A stretch of 64,000 bases of DNA, from assembly GCF_047971665.1 (NCBI RefSeq), contig NZ_JBKEAA010000019.1:1-64000 (forward strand), in the 5' to 3' direction. The DNA comes from Castellaniella sp047971665 (GTDB lineage: Bacteria; Pseudomonadota; Gammaproteobacteria; Burkholderiales; Burkholderiaceae_B). The position numbers were made by a program, and so were the translations under genes. Positions 43,008 through 53,218 of this stretch are shown in pieces. The notes below the pieces were generated by a model that was not told where the DNA came from, made no database searches, and worked only from the letters and a program-made list of their open reading frames with translations. Every line of letters begins with the position of its first letter. Within the stretch, counting starts at the first letter, position 1.

Positions 43008-44512
43008 CTGCCTTCCAGGACCCGCTGGCCGATGATGTCCAGATCGGGCGCCAGCAGGCGGTCGCGGTCGTAGAAGGGCACGTCCTGGCGGATTCGCCGG
43101 TGCAGGGCCTGCAAGGGCGCCGATGTCGCCAGGGGGGCGTGGAAATCGATGCCCTGGGCCGCGCACAGCAGCTCGATCCCGACGATGTAGGCCGTATTGC
43201 GGGCCATGTCGGCCAGCCGGCGCGCCGAAAACGTCGCCATGCTGACGTGGTCTTCCTGATTGGCCGACGTGGGCAGGCTGTCCACGCTGCCGGGATGCGC
43301 CAGCGATTTGTTTTCCGATGCCAGGGCGGCGGCCGTGACGTGCGCGATCATGAAGCCTGAATTCAGCCCGGGTTCCGGCACCAGGAATGGGGGCAGACCG
43401 GAAATGCTGGCATCGATCAGCAGGGCCACGCGGCGTTCGGCCAGGCCGCCGATTTCCGCGATCGCCAATGCCAGGGTGTCGGCGGCGAATGCCACGGGCT
43501 CGGCATGAAAATTGCCGCCCGAGATCACCTGGTCAGGCTCGCCGTCGCGCCCCGGAAAGACCAGGGGGTTGTCGGTCACGGCATTGGCCTCGGTCAGCAG
43601 CGTGCGCGAGGCCTGGGCCATCAGATCATGAATGGCGCCCATCACCTGAGGCTGGCAGCGCAGACTGTAGGGATCCTGCACCTTGTTGTCGGACACCAGA
43701 TGGGATGTGCGGATGGCGCTGCCCGCCAGCAAGGCCCGATAACGGCGGGCGATTTCGATCTGTCCCGGCTGGCCGCGGATTTCGTGCACACGCGGGTCGA
43801 ACGGTGCATCGCTGCCCTTGGCGGCATCGACACTCAGCGCGCCGGCCAGCACGGCGCTGTCGAACAAATGTTCGGCCAGGAAAAGCCCGTGCAGCGCCAG
43901 CGCGGTGGAGACCTGCGTGCCGTTGATCAGGGCCAGGCCTTCTTTGGCGGCTAGGTGGATGGGCGCAATGTCCGCCTGCGCCAGGGCCTGTCCGGCCGGC
44001 AGCCACTGGCCTTCGCACAGGATGCGGCCCTCGCCGAACAGCGCCAGAGTCATGTGCGACAGAGGCGCCAGGTCGCCGGAGGCACCCACCGACCCCTTTT
44101 CGGGGATGTGCGGGATCAGGCCGGCATTGAAGACCTGCAGCAAGGTGCGCACCACGCTGGAGCGGATGCCGGAATAGCCGCGCGCCAGGCTGGCGGCTTT
44201 CATGGCCATCAGCAGGCGAACGATGCGCGCGTCCAGCGGATCGCCCACGCCCACGGAATGCGACAGGATCAGGTTGCGTTGCAGCGCCTGCAACTGGTCG
44301 TCGGGAATGCGCGTCTGGGCCAGCTTGCCAAAGCCCGTATTGATGCCATAGGCCGGGTCGCCCCGGTCGATGATGGCCTGCACGACGGCGGCCGAGGCAT
44401 CCATGTCGGCGTAGGCCCGGGCGGGCAGGGTCAACGTGACGCCGCCTTGCCAGATGCGTCGCAACTGATCCAGATCCAGTGCGCCGGGGACGAGTTCCAG
44501 GGGGAGGGTCAT
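42974..44512 (-). CDS. hutH: Histidine ammonia-lyase
   Basis: HutH removes ammonia from histidine to give trans-urocanate. The 512-residue protein has the MIO prosthetic-group triad Ala-Ser-Gly in GSVGASGDLAPLSHM (near 140-155), together with NPLVFPGRDGEPDQVISGGNFHAEPVA and the N-terminal YGINTGFGKLAQTRI. One base separates it from the upstream hutU stop, so hutUH are co-transcribed from the hutU promoter. Its 3' end overlaps hutI tail-to-tail. Confidence 0.98.
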   Translation of the reverse strand: MTLPLELVPGALDLDQLRRIWQGGVTLTLPARAYADMDASAAVVQAIIDRGDPAYGINTGFGKLAQTRIPDDQLQALQRNLILSHSVGVGDPLDARIVRLLMAMKAASLARGYSGIRSSVVRTLLQVFNAGLIPHIPEKGSVGASGDLAPLSHMTLALFGEGRILCEGQWLPAGQALAQADIAPIHLAAKEGLALINGTQVSTALALHGLFLAEHLFDSAVLAGALSVDAAKGSDAPFDPRVHEIRGQPGQIEIARRYRALLAGSAIRTSHLVSDNKVQDPYSLRCQPQVMGAIHDLMAQASRTLLTEANAVTDNPLVFPGRDGEPDQVISGGNFHAEPVAFAADTLALAIAEIGGLAERRVALLIDASISGLPPFLVPEPGLNSGFMIAHVTAAALASENKSLAHPGSVDSLPTSANQEDHVSMATFSARRLADMARNTAYIVGIELLCAAQGIDFHAPLATSAPLQALHRRIRQDVPFYDRDRLLAPDLDIIGQRVLEGSYRPDWNTILP

Positions 44513-44513
44513 G

Positions 44514-46232
<1,719 letters not shown>

Positions 46233-46287
46233 GGTCGGCTCCTGTGCGGAAGATCACGGGTTGAAATGTATATCTGTTTAGTCAATA

Positions 46288-46300
46288 TGTCTATACAAAT
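46288..46300. promoter_or_regulatory. Candidate HutC operator upstream of hutU
   Basis: TGTCTATACAAAT is identical to the site before hutI. A weaker copy, ATGTATATCTG, lies at 46266-46276, nearer the hutU ATG (46232). Together they lie where a hutU promoter is expected. Confidence 0.65.
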
Positions 46301-46478
46301 TGAACGGCTTTTCCTGCCTGAAAAGAGCGGGACAGGCACAACGCCGGCCTGATGGAGAGGTACAACACAGGCACATGGAGCGGCTGCAAAGCAGACGGCG
46401 GTGCGGGGCCGACGAAAGATGCGACCACCGACCGCGCGGGTGCCGATGGCGCAGCCACCACGCGGTTCGGCATCCGCC

Positions 46479-46631
46479 TCAGGGGTCCAGGATGCGGCCC
46501 GGATTCAAGCGCGCCTGCGGAACCAGCAGCTGCCGGACGCTCGCCATCCGCGTGCGTTCCGCTGTGCTGCGGCTATGCGGCAGGAGCGTGTCCTGTGGGG
46601 CAGGCAGGGTGCGGGGCCGGAGGCCATGGCT
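46479..46631 (-). pseudogene. Possible C-terminal relic of a FAD-linked oxidase
   Basis: Read leftward, one frame gives a stretch ending ...VRQLLVPQARLNPGRILDP-stop at 46479. The D/R-LNPGRIL ending is typical of the C-terminus of FAD-linked oxidases (glycolate oxidase / D-lactate dehydrogenase type). No start and no FAD domain precede it; the frame fades into the end of the ABC ATPase gene at 46641. The rest of the 46301-46478 gap holds nothing I recognise except an 18-base repeat (46391-46408). Confidence 0.4.
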
Positions 46632-46640
46632 CAGCGCGTC

Positions 46641-47459
46641 CTATTGTTCCCAGAACGCATTGCGGTCCAGGTAGTTCTGCAGGAACTGCTTCAGCCGGTC
46701 GTGTGTCACGTTCCGGAAAAGTGTTGCGGGCGGTCCACTGGCGGCAATTCGACCCTGGTCGATGAACAGCACACGGTCGGCCACCTGCGCGGCAAAGCCC
46801 ATTTCGTGTGTCACGACCACCATGGTCATGCCGTCGTTGGCCAGGTCTTTCATCACTTGCAGCACTTCACCCACCAGTTCCGGGTCCAGCGCGGATGTCG
46901 GTTCGTCGAACAGCATGATGTGCGGCTCCATCGCCAGGGCGCGGGCGATGGCTACACGCTGCTGCTGGCCGCCCGAGAGGCGGATTGGATAGCTGTCGGC
47001 CTTATCCGCCAGGCCGACCTTGGCGAGCATGGCGCGGGCCTGATCATGGGCCTGGTCGCGCGGCAGTTTTTTTACTTGGATCAGGGCTTCGGCCACATTG
47101 CCCAGGGCAGTCATGTGTGGCCACAGGTTGAAATGCTGGAACACCATGCCTACGTGACGGCGCACATCCTTGATCTCGGCCGGCGTGGCCTTGCGCCGGC
47201 CGGTGTCCTGATCCACGTAGCCCAGCAGCCGGCCTTCGATCAGGACGTCGCCGGAGTCATAAGGCTCCAGGAAGGCCAGCGAGCGCAGCAGTGTGCTCTT
47301 GCCGGAACCCGAGGGGCCGATGATGCAGATGACTTCGGATTTGCGCACTCCCAGGGAAATTCCGTCGAGCACCTGATTCTCGCCGTAGCGCTTGGTGATG
47401 TCGCGGGTTTCGATCAGCAGTTCTTCACTGTCCTGAGAGGGCGTGTGGGGTGTCGTCAT
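46641..47459 (-). CDS. Polar amino-acid ABC transporter, ATP-binding protein
   Basis: The 272-residue ATPase has Walker A GPSGSGKSTLLRSLAF near 53-68, signature LSGGQQQRVAIARALA, Walker B HIMLFDEPTSALDPE and H-loop VVTHEMGFA, as in HisP/GlnQ. It powers import through the two permeases encoded just upstream (47475, 48137). The position inside the hut locus suggests histidine or urocanate as substrate, an inference. It is the last gene of the four-gene transporter operon. Confidence 0.95.
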   Translation of the reverse strand: MTTPHTPSQDSEELLIETRDITKRYGENQVLDGISLGVRKSEVICIIGPSGSGKSTLLRSLAFLEPYDSGDVLIEGRLLGYVDQDTGRRKATPAEIKDVRRHVGMVFQHFNLWPHMTALGNVAEALIQVKKLPRDQAHDQARAMLAKVGLADKADSYPIRLSGGQQQRVAIARALAMEPHIMLFDEPTSALDPELVGEVLQVMKDLANDGMTMVVVTHEMGFAAQVADRVLFIDQGRIAASGPPATLFRNVTHDRLKQFLQNYLDRNAFWEQ

Positions 47460-47474
47460 GCGTCATTCCGTCAA

Positions 47475-48137
47475 TCAGCGCTGCAGGTAATGGCTGGCTT
47501 TCAGTTCGGCCCAGCCGCCCAGTTTTTGCGTGACGGCTACCAGCAGCAGGTAGCATACGCACAGCACCAGGGTGGTTTCAACATAGATGAATTGCTCTGA
47601 TCCGATCTGCGTGAGCACAGCCGTCAGTTCGGGCACTGTGATGATCGACAGTACGGAGGTTTCCTTGCTGAGAATGATGATCATGTTGATGAGCGCCGGC
47701 GTGATGATCACCAGCATCTGCGGCAGCTGCACGCGCCAGATGGTGCTGATGCGCGACATGCCCAGACAGTCGGCGGCCTCGATCTGGCCGTGAGGCACCG
47801 ACAGGAAACCCGAGCGGAAGATCTCGGCAAAATAGGCGCTGCCGTACAACGCCAGCGCCACAATGCCTGCGTCCAGCGCCGACAGCGACAGGCCGATGTT
47901 CGGACCGCCGTAGTACAGGATGAACAACTGCACCAGGAACGGTGTGGTGCGCAGGATTTCGATGTAGACCCGCAGGACCGCGCGAAGCCAGCGTCCCGTG
48001 AACAGTTGCAGTACGGCGATCACGAAGCCCAGTACCATGCCCAGAACGACAGCGCCCAGCCAGCTGAGGATCGTGATGCCGAAGCCATTCAGGATCTGGC
48101 CGCCATATTGCGAAATCAGGGAAAAATCGACCGTCAT
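47475..48137 (-). CDS. Polar amino-acid ABC transporter, permease
   Basis: The 220-residue permease has five predicted transmembrane segments and the HisM/HisQ-type EAA loop, here GQIEAADCLGMSRISTIWRVQLPQML (near 135-160). Its N-terminus GGQILNGFGITILSWLGAVVLGMVLGFVIA is typical. Its start overlaps the stop of the next permease by one base, giving a heterodimer pair with the 48137 gene. Confidence 0.93.
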   Translation of the reverse strand: MTVDFSLISQYGGQILNGFGITILSWLGAVVLGMVLGFVIAVLQLFTGRWLRAVLRVYIEILRTTPFLVQLFILYYGGPNIGLSLSALDAGIVALALYGSAYFAEIFRSGFLSVPHGQIEAADCLGMSRISTIWRVQLPQMLVIITPALINMIIILSKETSVLSIITVPELTAVLTQIGSEQFIYVETTLVLCVCYLLLVAVTQKLGGWAELKASHYLQR

Positions 48138-48787
48138 CAGGCTCTCGTGAAGCGCCGTTCGGCGTAATGTCCCAGGATCGACAGCACCCCGTTGATCAGC
48201 ATGTAGATCAGTCCGGCGATCAGATAGGCTTCCAGCGGCCGGAAAGTGCTGGCCGCGACGTTCTGCGCGGTGCGGGTGATTTCTGCCACCCCCACCGCAG
48301 AGATCAGGGCCGAGGCCTTGATCAGCAGGATCATCTCGTTGATGAGTGACGGCGTGGTCAGTTTCAGCGCCTGGGGAATCTCGATGCGCAACAGGGTATG
48401 CAGGGGTGACAGTCCCACCATCTGCGCGGCTTCGATCTGGCCACGCGGAATGCCCAGAAAGCCGCCACGCAGGATTTCACCCAGGTAGGCGCCTTCACAG
48501 AATGAAATGGCGGCGATGGCGGCTGTCAGCGGTGAAACATTGATGCCCAGGGTGGGCAGGAAGTAGTACGCCAGCATCAGCTGGACCAGCAGGGGCACGC
48601 CACGAAACAGAAAGGTGTACAGATGGCCGCAGCGCCGCAGCCAGGGCGAGGGTGACAGGCAGAGGGTGACGACCAGCACGGCGATGATGAATCCCAGCAC
48701 CAGCCCGATCACAGAGACAAAGATCGTCATCTGCGAGGCCTTCAGGATCAGCGGCAGGGTCTGGGTGAAGGAACCGGCATCGAACAT
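48137..48787 (-). CDS. Polar amino-acid ABC transporter, permease
   Basis: The 216-residue permease has about five transmembrane segments and the EAA loop GQIEAAQMVGLSPLHTLLRIEIPQALKLTTPSL. It belongs to the same HEQRo-type permease family as its neighbour but is clearly diverged from it, as usual for heterodimeric amino-acid importers. A 10-bp hairpin lies between this gene and the upstream binding-protein gene. Confidence 0.93.
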   Translation of the reverse strand: MFDAGSFTQTLPLILKASQMTIFVSVIGLVLGFIIAVLVVTLCLSPSPWLRRCGHLYTFLFRGVPLLVQLMLAYYFLPTLGINVSPLTAAIAAISFCEGAYLGEILRGGFLGIPRGQIEAAQMVGLSPLHTLLRIEIPQALKLTTPSLINEMILLIKASALISAVGVAEITRTAQNVAASTFRPLEAYLIAGLIYMLINGVLSILGHYAERRFTRA

Positions 48788-48832
48788 GATCGCGCTTCGG
48801 AAAATGGCGAGACCTGTGCCTCGCCGTCGCGC

Positions 48833-48858
48833 GCCCGGCCTCTGGCAGGAGGCCGGGC
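48833..48858 (-). promoter_or_regulatory. Intercistronic hairpin behind the binding-protein gene
   Basis: A perfect 10-bp stem (48833-48842 with 48849-48858, GCCCGGCCTC and complement) closes a 6-base loop, 8 bases past the binding-protein stop and 45 bases before the permease ATG. There is no T-run. Such stem-loops commonly stabilise upstream mRNA or attenuate, raising the binding-protein to permease ratio. Confidence 0.6.
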
Positions 48859-48865
48859 AGGGCGG

Positions 48866-49696
48866 TCAGACGTTCGGGACGAAGTCCTCGGTGGGAACCG
48901 GCATTTCCATGCCGAACCATTTTGTTTGCAGCGCTTTGAGGCGGCCGTCCTTGTGCATGTCGAGGATGACCTGGTCGATGGCGGTGATCAGCGAGTCGCT
49001 GTCGGCGCCTTTGTGGCCCATGAAGGCGAAATAGACTTTTTTGCCAATGCTGGGTTGAACGACCGCGAACGTGTCGGGGCGCTCTTTGGCCGCGACGGCG
49101 ATATTGGTGATTGAATGCCCCACCGCCATGATGCGGCCGTTGGCCAGGTCGGCATAGGCCTGGTTGAAGTCCACGTATTCACGGATTTCAGGTGCCGGAT
49201 TCAGGGTTTCGGCATAGGCTTTGGTCTGCGCCAGCTGCGACGAGCCGCGCTGGCTGCCGATGACCTTGCCCGCCACCTGTTCGGGTTTGGTGAAGTCCTT
49301 GTTCTTGGCGCGCTTGAGGAAAGCGACCGTGCCGTCGGCGATGGGCAGGGTGAAATGATAGCGTTCCTTGCGCGCCTTGGTGACGTTCAACGGGCCGCCC
49401 ACCATGTCGAATTTCTTGGCATCCAGACCCGGCAGCACGCTGGACCAGGGCAGATCGATGAAGCGGACCTTCACGCCCAGCGCTTTGCCGACCTCGGCGA
49501 AGAATTCCTTGTTGAAGCCCTCTTGTTTGCCGTTTTTGAGGAAGTCGAATGGCGCGAACTGCATTTCGGTGCCGACGACCAGTTCGCCGGCTTTTTTCAC
49601 GTTGGCTAGTTGATCCGCCCGGGCGGTCAGGGCAAATGACGCAGCCGCCAGACAACTGCCTGCCAGCAGCCATTTGAAGATGGGGGTGTTGCGCAT
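48866..49696 (-). CDS. Amino-acid ABC transporter substrate-binding protein
   Basis: The 276-residue protein has a Sec signal peptide (MRNTPIFKWLLAGSCLAAASFALTARA, cleavage near 26-27) and a type-II periplasmic binding fold (SBP_bac_3): GELVVGTEMQFAPFDFLKNGKQEGFNKEFFAEVGKALGVKVRFIDLPWSSVLPGL. It is expected to capture the amino acid in the periplasm. It begins the transporter operon. The ATG 49696 gives the clean signal peptide; the in-frame upstream ATG at 49738 adds basic residues and is less likely. The ligand is not readable; the hut context suggests histidine or urocanate. Confidence 0.93.
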   Translation of the reverse strand: MRNTPIFKWLLAGSCLAAASFALTARADQLANVKKAGELVVGTEMQFAPFDFLKNGKQEGFNKEFFAEVGKALGVKVRFIDLPWSSVLPGLDAKKFDMVGGPLNVTKARKERYHFTLPIADGTVAFLKRAKNKDFTKPEQVAGKVIGSQRGSSQLAQTKAYAETLNPAPEIREYVDFNQAYADLANGRIMAVGHSITNIAVAAKERPDTFAVVQPSIGKKVYFAFMGHKGADSDSLITAIDQVILDMHKDGRLKALQTKWFGMEMPVPTEDFVPNV

Positions 49697-49795
49697 GGTC
49701 TGTCTCCTCGGTGAGCAGGGTCGCACAGGCGTCTCCACTGCTGAAAATCATCATGGAATTGTTCTCTTGCGGGGCGTCGAGGCACCTGTCAAAAA

Positions 49796-49805
49796 AGTAC
49801 ATACA
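49796..49805. promoter_or_regulatory. Candidate HutC operator upstream of the ABC transporter
   Basis: On the minus strand the bases read TGTATGTACT, a one-mismatch fit to TGTA-N2-TACA, about 100 bases upstream of the binding-protein ATG in an A-rich patch. This would place the transporter under HutC with the hut genes. Confidence 0.5.
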
Positions 49806-49947
49806 TTAAGAATCGAGTGTCAATCCAAGGGAACCCGATCAGCCAGGACGGAGCCGGAAATCACGGCCCGACCCGGGAGGCGGCGCAGGGCAGACGGCGG
49901 TGCGGGGGAAGGGCGCCCGGCGAAAGGCGAAGGATTGCCCGCAAGCC

Positions 49948-50679
49948 CTAGCTCTGGCCGGCGAGCTTGTAGCGATTGCCTGGATACCACATCACGGCTT
50001 GCGAAGCGAAGGTGCCGCCCGAGAAAGTCGTCCGGTCCAGCACCAGACAGGGCTGTTCGACGGGAATGTCCAGCGGCTCCGCCACGCCCGGCGGCGGCAG
50101 CTTGACTTCGATGGTGTAGCGGCCTGTCGGCTCGGGGGCGGCGCGCATCAGATATTCGTTGGGCGTGGTTCTGGTCCAGTCCTGCTGCAGATAGTCCGGC
50201 AGACGCCGGGCATCGACGACCCGGTCCTCGAGCTGGATCGGTTCCGCGTTTTCGTAATGCACGATGATCGAATGAAACAGCGGGGCGCCCACCGGGAGAT
50301 GAAAGCGTTGCGCCTGTGTCGTGGACACCGTGGTTCTTTCCAGCCGCAGGACATGGCAGGAATGCCGATGGCCCCGGTCGCGGATGTCCTGGGCGATGCT
50401 GCGGATCTCGATCAGCGTGGACGGGATCTTGGCTGGCGCCACGTAGGTGCCCGATCCCTGGTAGCGCAGCAGCACCTGGTCTGCGGTCAGCTCGCGCAAC
50501 GCCCGGTGCACCGTCATGCGCGAGACGCCGAACTGTTTGCACAGCACCAGCTCCGTGGGGATCAGCATGCCCTCCGTCCAGGCGCCGCCGCGGATCTGCT
50601 GCAGGACATGGTCCTTGATGCGCTGATAGGCAGGTGCCGTTCGCGCGGAGGGCTCGGTGGCCTGGGCCTGATGGCGCAT
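49948..50679 (-). CDS. hutC: GntR-family histidine utilisation repressor
   Basis: The 243-residue regulator has an N-terminal GntR winged HTH (AYQRIKDHVLQQIRGGAWTEGMLIPTELVLCKQFGVSRMTVHRALRELTADQVLLRYQGSGTYVA, about 17-82) and a UTRA effector domain (about 100-240) that in HutC binds urocanate. Location beside hut genes and the presence of HutC-type motifs support the name. It is the rightmost gene of the leftward hut/transporter block, with a 251-base gap before the transporter operon. That gap has an 18-base repeat also seen at 46391. Confidence 0.92.
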   Translation of the reverse strand: MRHQAQATEPSARTAPAYQRIKDHVLQQIRGGAWTEGMLIPTELVLCKQFGVSRMTVHRALRELTADQVLLRYQGSGTYVAPAKIPSTLIEIRSIAQDIRDRGHRHSCHVLRLERTTVSTTQAQRFHLPVGAPLFHSIIVHYENAEPIQLEDRVVDARRLPDYLQQDWTRTTPNEYLMRAAPEPTGRYTIEVKLPPPGVAEPLDIPVEQPCLVLDRTTFSGGTFASQAVMWYPGNRYKLAGQS

Positions 50680-50781
50680 GTCATATTCCCTGTGGATCGG
50701 ATGGAACTATTCTATGCGAGACGCGGCGGCCCGTCCCCTGGCGGATATCCATGGCGCGCGGGCGGGCCCGCGCAGCCGGTT

Positions 50782-51195
50782 TCAGTCGAAATGCACGATC
50801 TCGAAACTCAACCGGCCCCGGTCGTCGCGCCCGACGGAATAGCCCAGGTGCTCGCACACGCTGTTGTCGGGATGAAAGGTCAGCACGACGGGCTTGATGT
50901 GCTCCAGCTCGGATATCTGAATGTATTCCGAATTGGCGATGATGACCTCGTCGCCGCGCTGGCAGGTGCGCGCCGCCGCGCCGTTCAGGATGCAGCAGCG
51001 AGAGCCGCGTTCGCCATAGATCACATAGGTGCTGATGCGGGCTCCGGAATTCTTGTTCCAGATGTCCACGAATTCCATGGGCAGGATGCCGGCGGCTTCG
51101 CAGTGATCAGGATCCAGGGTGATGGAACCGTGATAATCCAGGTCGGCTCCGGTGACGCGAATGCCATGCAGCTTGGCGCGAACGATTTTTCTCAC
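50782..51195 (-). CDS. panD: Aspartate 1-decarboxylase
   Basis: PanD makes beta-alanine from aspartate for pantothenate and CoA synthesis. The 137-residue proenzyme has the self-cleavage site Gly23-Ser24 (DYHGSITLD), which generates the pyruvoyl group. It also has Lys8 in RAKLHGIRVT, the catalytic Tyr/Arg region STYVIYGERGSR and the NGAAA loop. Compared with E. coli PanD, the N-terminus lacks one or two residues and the C-terminal third is diverged. It stands alone, divergent from the SulP gene, so the hut neighbours are probably coincidental. Confidence 0.92.
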   Translation of the reverse strand: MRKIVRAKLHGIRVTGADLDYHGSITLDPDHCEAAGILPMEFVDIWNKNSGARISTYVIYGERGSRCCILNGAAARTCQRGDEVIIANSEYIQISELEHIKPVVLTFHPDNSVCEHLGYSVGRDDRGRLSFEIVHFD

Positions 51196-51384
51196 TTCGA
51201 ATCTGGTGCTGAAAATTGAGCAGCCGGCATTTTAGCGCGTTGCAGTACAGCATCATGCTTTATCCACACGGCGTCATCCTGTATGTGCGTTTCATTATAA
51301 TATGATGATCATTTGATAAGGCGATGCGCCGCATGGGCGGCACGGGCGCCGAATTCGGACATGCGGATCATCGGACGGGACATT

Positions 51385-53013
51385 ATGTTTGCTGCGCGGG
51401 AAGCCTGGAAAGCCGGGTTGTGGGCTCCCAGACACTGGACGGGCAATATCGTGGCGGGCGTGATTGTCGGCGTGGTGGCGCTGCCGCTCGCCATGGCCTT
51501 CGCGATCGCCTCCGGGGTCAAGCCCGAGCAGGGTCTGTACACCGCCATTGTGGCGGGGGTGGTGGTGTCATTGTTCGGCGGCAGCCGGGTGCAGATCGCC
51601 GGCCCAACGGGCGCCTTCATCGTCATCCTGTCGGGCATCGTCGCGGAACATGGCGTCGCGGGCCTGCAACTGGCGACCCTGATGGCGGGCCTGATCCTGT
51701 GCGCTTTCGGCCTGGCCCGTCTGGGGAGCGTGATCCGGTACATCCCCTTGCCGGTGATCCTGGGCTTCACGGCCGGCATCGGTATCATCATCTGGGTCGG
51801 GCAGTGGCAGGCCTTTTTCGGGCTGCCGGCGGTGTCAGGGCATTTCTTTCATGAGAAGTTCTGGTTCCTGGTGCGGCATCTGCCGCAGCTGGATCCGGTG
51901 ACCACCGCCTTTGGCCTGGGCTCGCTGACGCTGGTGTTGTTGCCGCGACGAGTGCGGATGCTGCAGCGGATCCCCGGCCCCCTGCTGGCGCTGGTTGTGG
52001 CGACAGTCCTGCAGGGGGTTGCCCAGTTCCCGCAGCTGGCCACCATCGGCAGCACCTTCGGCGAACTGCCGCGCGGGCTGCCGATGCCGCATTGGCCCTC
52101 AGGCGGGCTGGACCGGATCGTGCCGTTGATCGGTCCGGCGTTCACCATCGCCCTGCTGGGCGCAATTGAATCGCTGCTGTCAGCCGTGGTTGCCGATGGC
52201 ATGGCCGGCACGCGGCACGACTCGAATGCCGAGCTGTTCGGCCAGGGTCTGGCCAATGTGATCAGTCCCCTGTTCGGCGGGATCGCGGCCACGGGCGCCA
52301 TCGCCCGGACGGCCACGGGCATCCGCAGCGGTGGCACGGCGCCGCTGGCGGGTGTGGTTCATGCCCTGGTGCTCGCGCTGGTCCTGCTGGTGTTCGCGCC
52401 ACTGGCGCGCAACATTCCTCTGACCACGCTGGCCGCAATCCTGTTCGTCGTCGCCTGGAACATGAGCGAGGCGCATCGTGTGCTGCGTCTGGTCCGGTCC
52501 GCGCCGCGCGCGGACGCCGTCATCCTGTGTCTGACGCTGCTGCTGACGGTCTTCGCTGACCTCGTCGTGGCGGTCAATATCGGCATTGTGCTGTCGGTCC
52601 TGCACTTCCTGCGCCGCATGGCGTCCAGCGTCGATGTGACGCCCGTGGTGATAGCGGACGCAGCGTCCGGAGAGGACGCACCACGCGTGCGCGCGTTGCG
52701 GGTCCGGGGGCCGCTGTTCTTCGCGGCGGCTGAGTCCCTGCGGGAAGCGTTCCGGGCGGCGCATTCGTCCGTGCTGGTCCTGTGCCTGGATCAGGTGCCG
52801 TTCGCCGACGCCACGGCGTTGCAGGCGCTGGATGACGAGATCGCGGCCGCGCATGCGCGCGGCATGCGCGTGATTCTGTGCGGTGCCGACACCCGTATCC
52901 GCGCCAAGCTGCATCGAATGGGCACGCTGTCGCGTCTGGCTGCGGGCGATTGCCTGCCGGATCTCGCCGAGGCGCTGGCCTCGGCAGGGCCGGCGGATCC
53001 GGCGCGGCCCTGA
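51385..53013 (+). CDS. SulP-family anion transporter with STAS domain
   Basis: The 542-residue protein has a SulP membrane domain (about 1-400; NIVAGVIVGVVALPLAMAFAIASGVKPEQGLYTAIVAG, IAGPTGAFIVIL, ESLLSAVVADGMAGTRHDSNAELFGQGLAN). A C-terminal cytoplasmic STAS domain follows (about 440-535; LCLDQVPFADATALQALDDE). Family members carry sulfate, bicarbonate or dicarboxylates; the substrate here is unknown. The ATG 51385 is preferred; 51361 and 51313 are in-frame alternatives that add non-conserved residues. It converges on the RHH gene with a 10-base gap. Confidence 0.92.
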   Translation: MFAAREAWKAGLWAPRHWTGNIVAGVIVGVVALPLAMAFAIASGVKPEQGLYTAIVAGVVVSLFGGSRVQIAGPTGAFIVILSGIVAEHGVAGLQLATLMAGLILCAFGLARLGSVIRYIPLPVILGFTAGIGIIIWVGQWQAFFGLPAVSGHFFHEKFWFLVRHLPQLDPVTTAFGLGSLTLVLLPRRVRMLQRIPGPLLALVVATVLQGVAQFPQLATIGSTFGELPRGLPMPHWPSGGLDRIVPLIGPAFTIALLGAIESLLSAVVADGMAGTRHDSNAELFGQGLANVISPLFGGIAATGAIARTATGIRSGGTAPLAGVVHALVLALVLLVFAPLARNIPLTTLAAILFVVAWNMSEAHRVLRLVRSAPRADAVILCLTLLLTVFADLVVAVNIGIVLSVLHFLRRMASSVDVTPVVIADAASGEDAPRVRALRVRGPLFFAAAESLREAFRAAHSSVLVLCLDQVPFADATALQALDDEIAAAHARGMRVILCGADTRIRAKLHRMGTLSRLAAGDCLPDLAEALASAGPADPARP

Positions 53014-53023
53014 TCCGCAGCCG

Positions 53024-53218
53024 TTATGACCGGGCGCGCGGCTTGCTCGGCGTCCAGTCCACGTCGTGTTGTGCCAGGTAATCCCGGATCAGCTGACGCA
53101 CCACCTGCGAGGGCGTCAGGTCCTGGCGGGCGCAAAGCTGTTCGAAGGCCTTTTTCTTGTTCGGATCGATCAGCACGGTCAGGCGGGCGGTCTTGTTTTC
53201 CAGCGGGGTCGGGCTCAT
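53024..53218 (-). CDS. Small ribbon-helix-helix (CopG-like) protein
   Basis: The 64-residue protein has the pattern of an RHH DNA-binding domain: strand ARLTVLIDPNKKKAFEQLCA, turn RQDLT, helix PSQVVRQLIRDYLAQHDVDW. It is in a frame of a longer unsupported ORF, so the start (53218) is set by homology and by a four-base ATGA overlap with the stop of the ligase-like gene. It may regulate the trio to which it belongs. Similar short RHH genes occur as partners of unrelated enzymes and as antitoxins, but no toxin follows. Confidence 0.75.
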   Translation of the reverse strand: MSPTPLENKTARLTVLIDPNKKKAFEQLCARQDLTPSQVVRQLIRDYLAQHDVDWTPSKPRARS

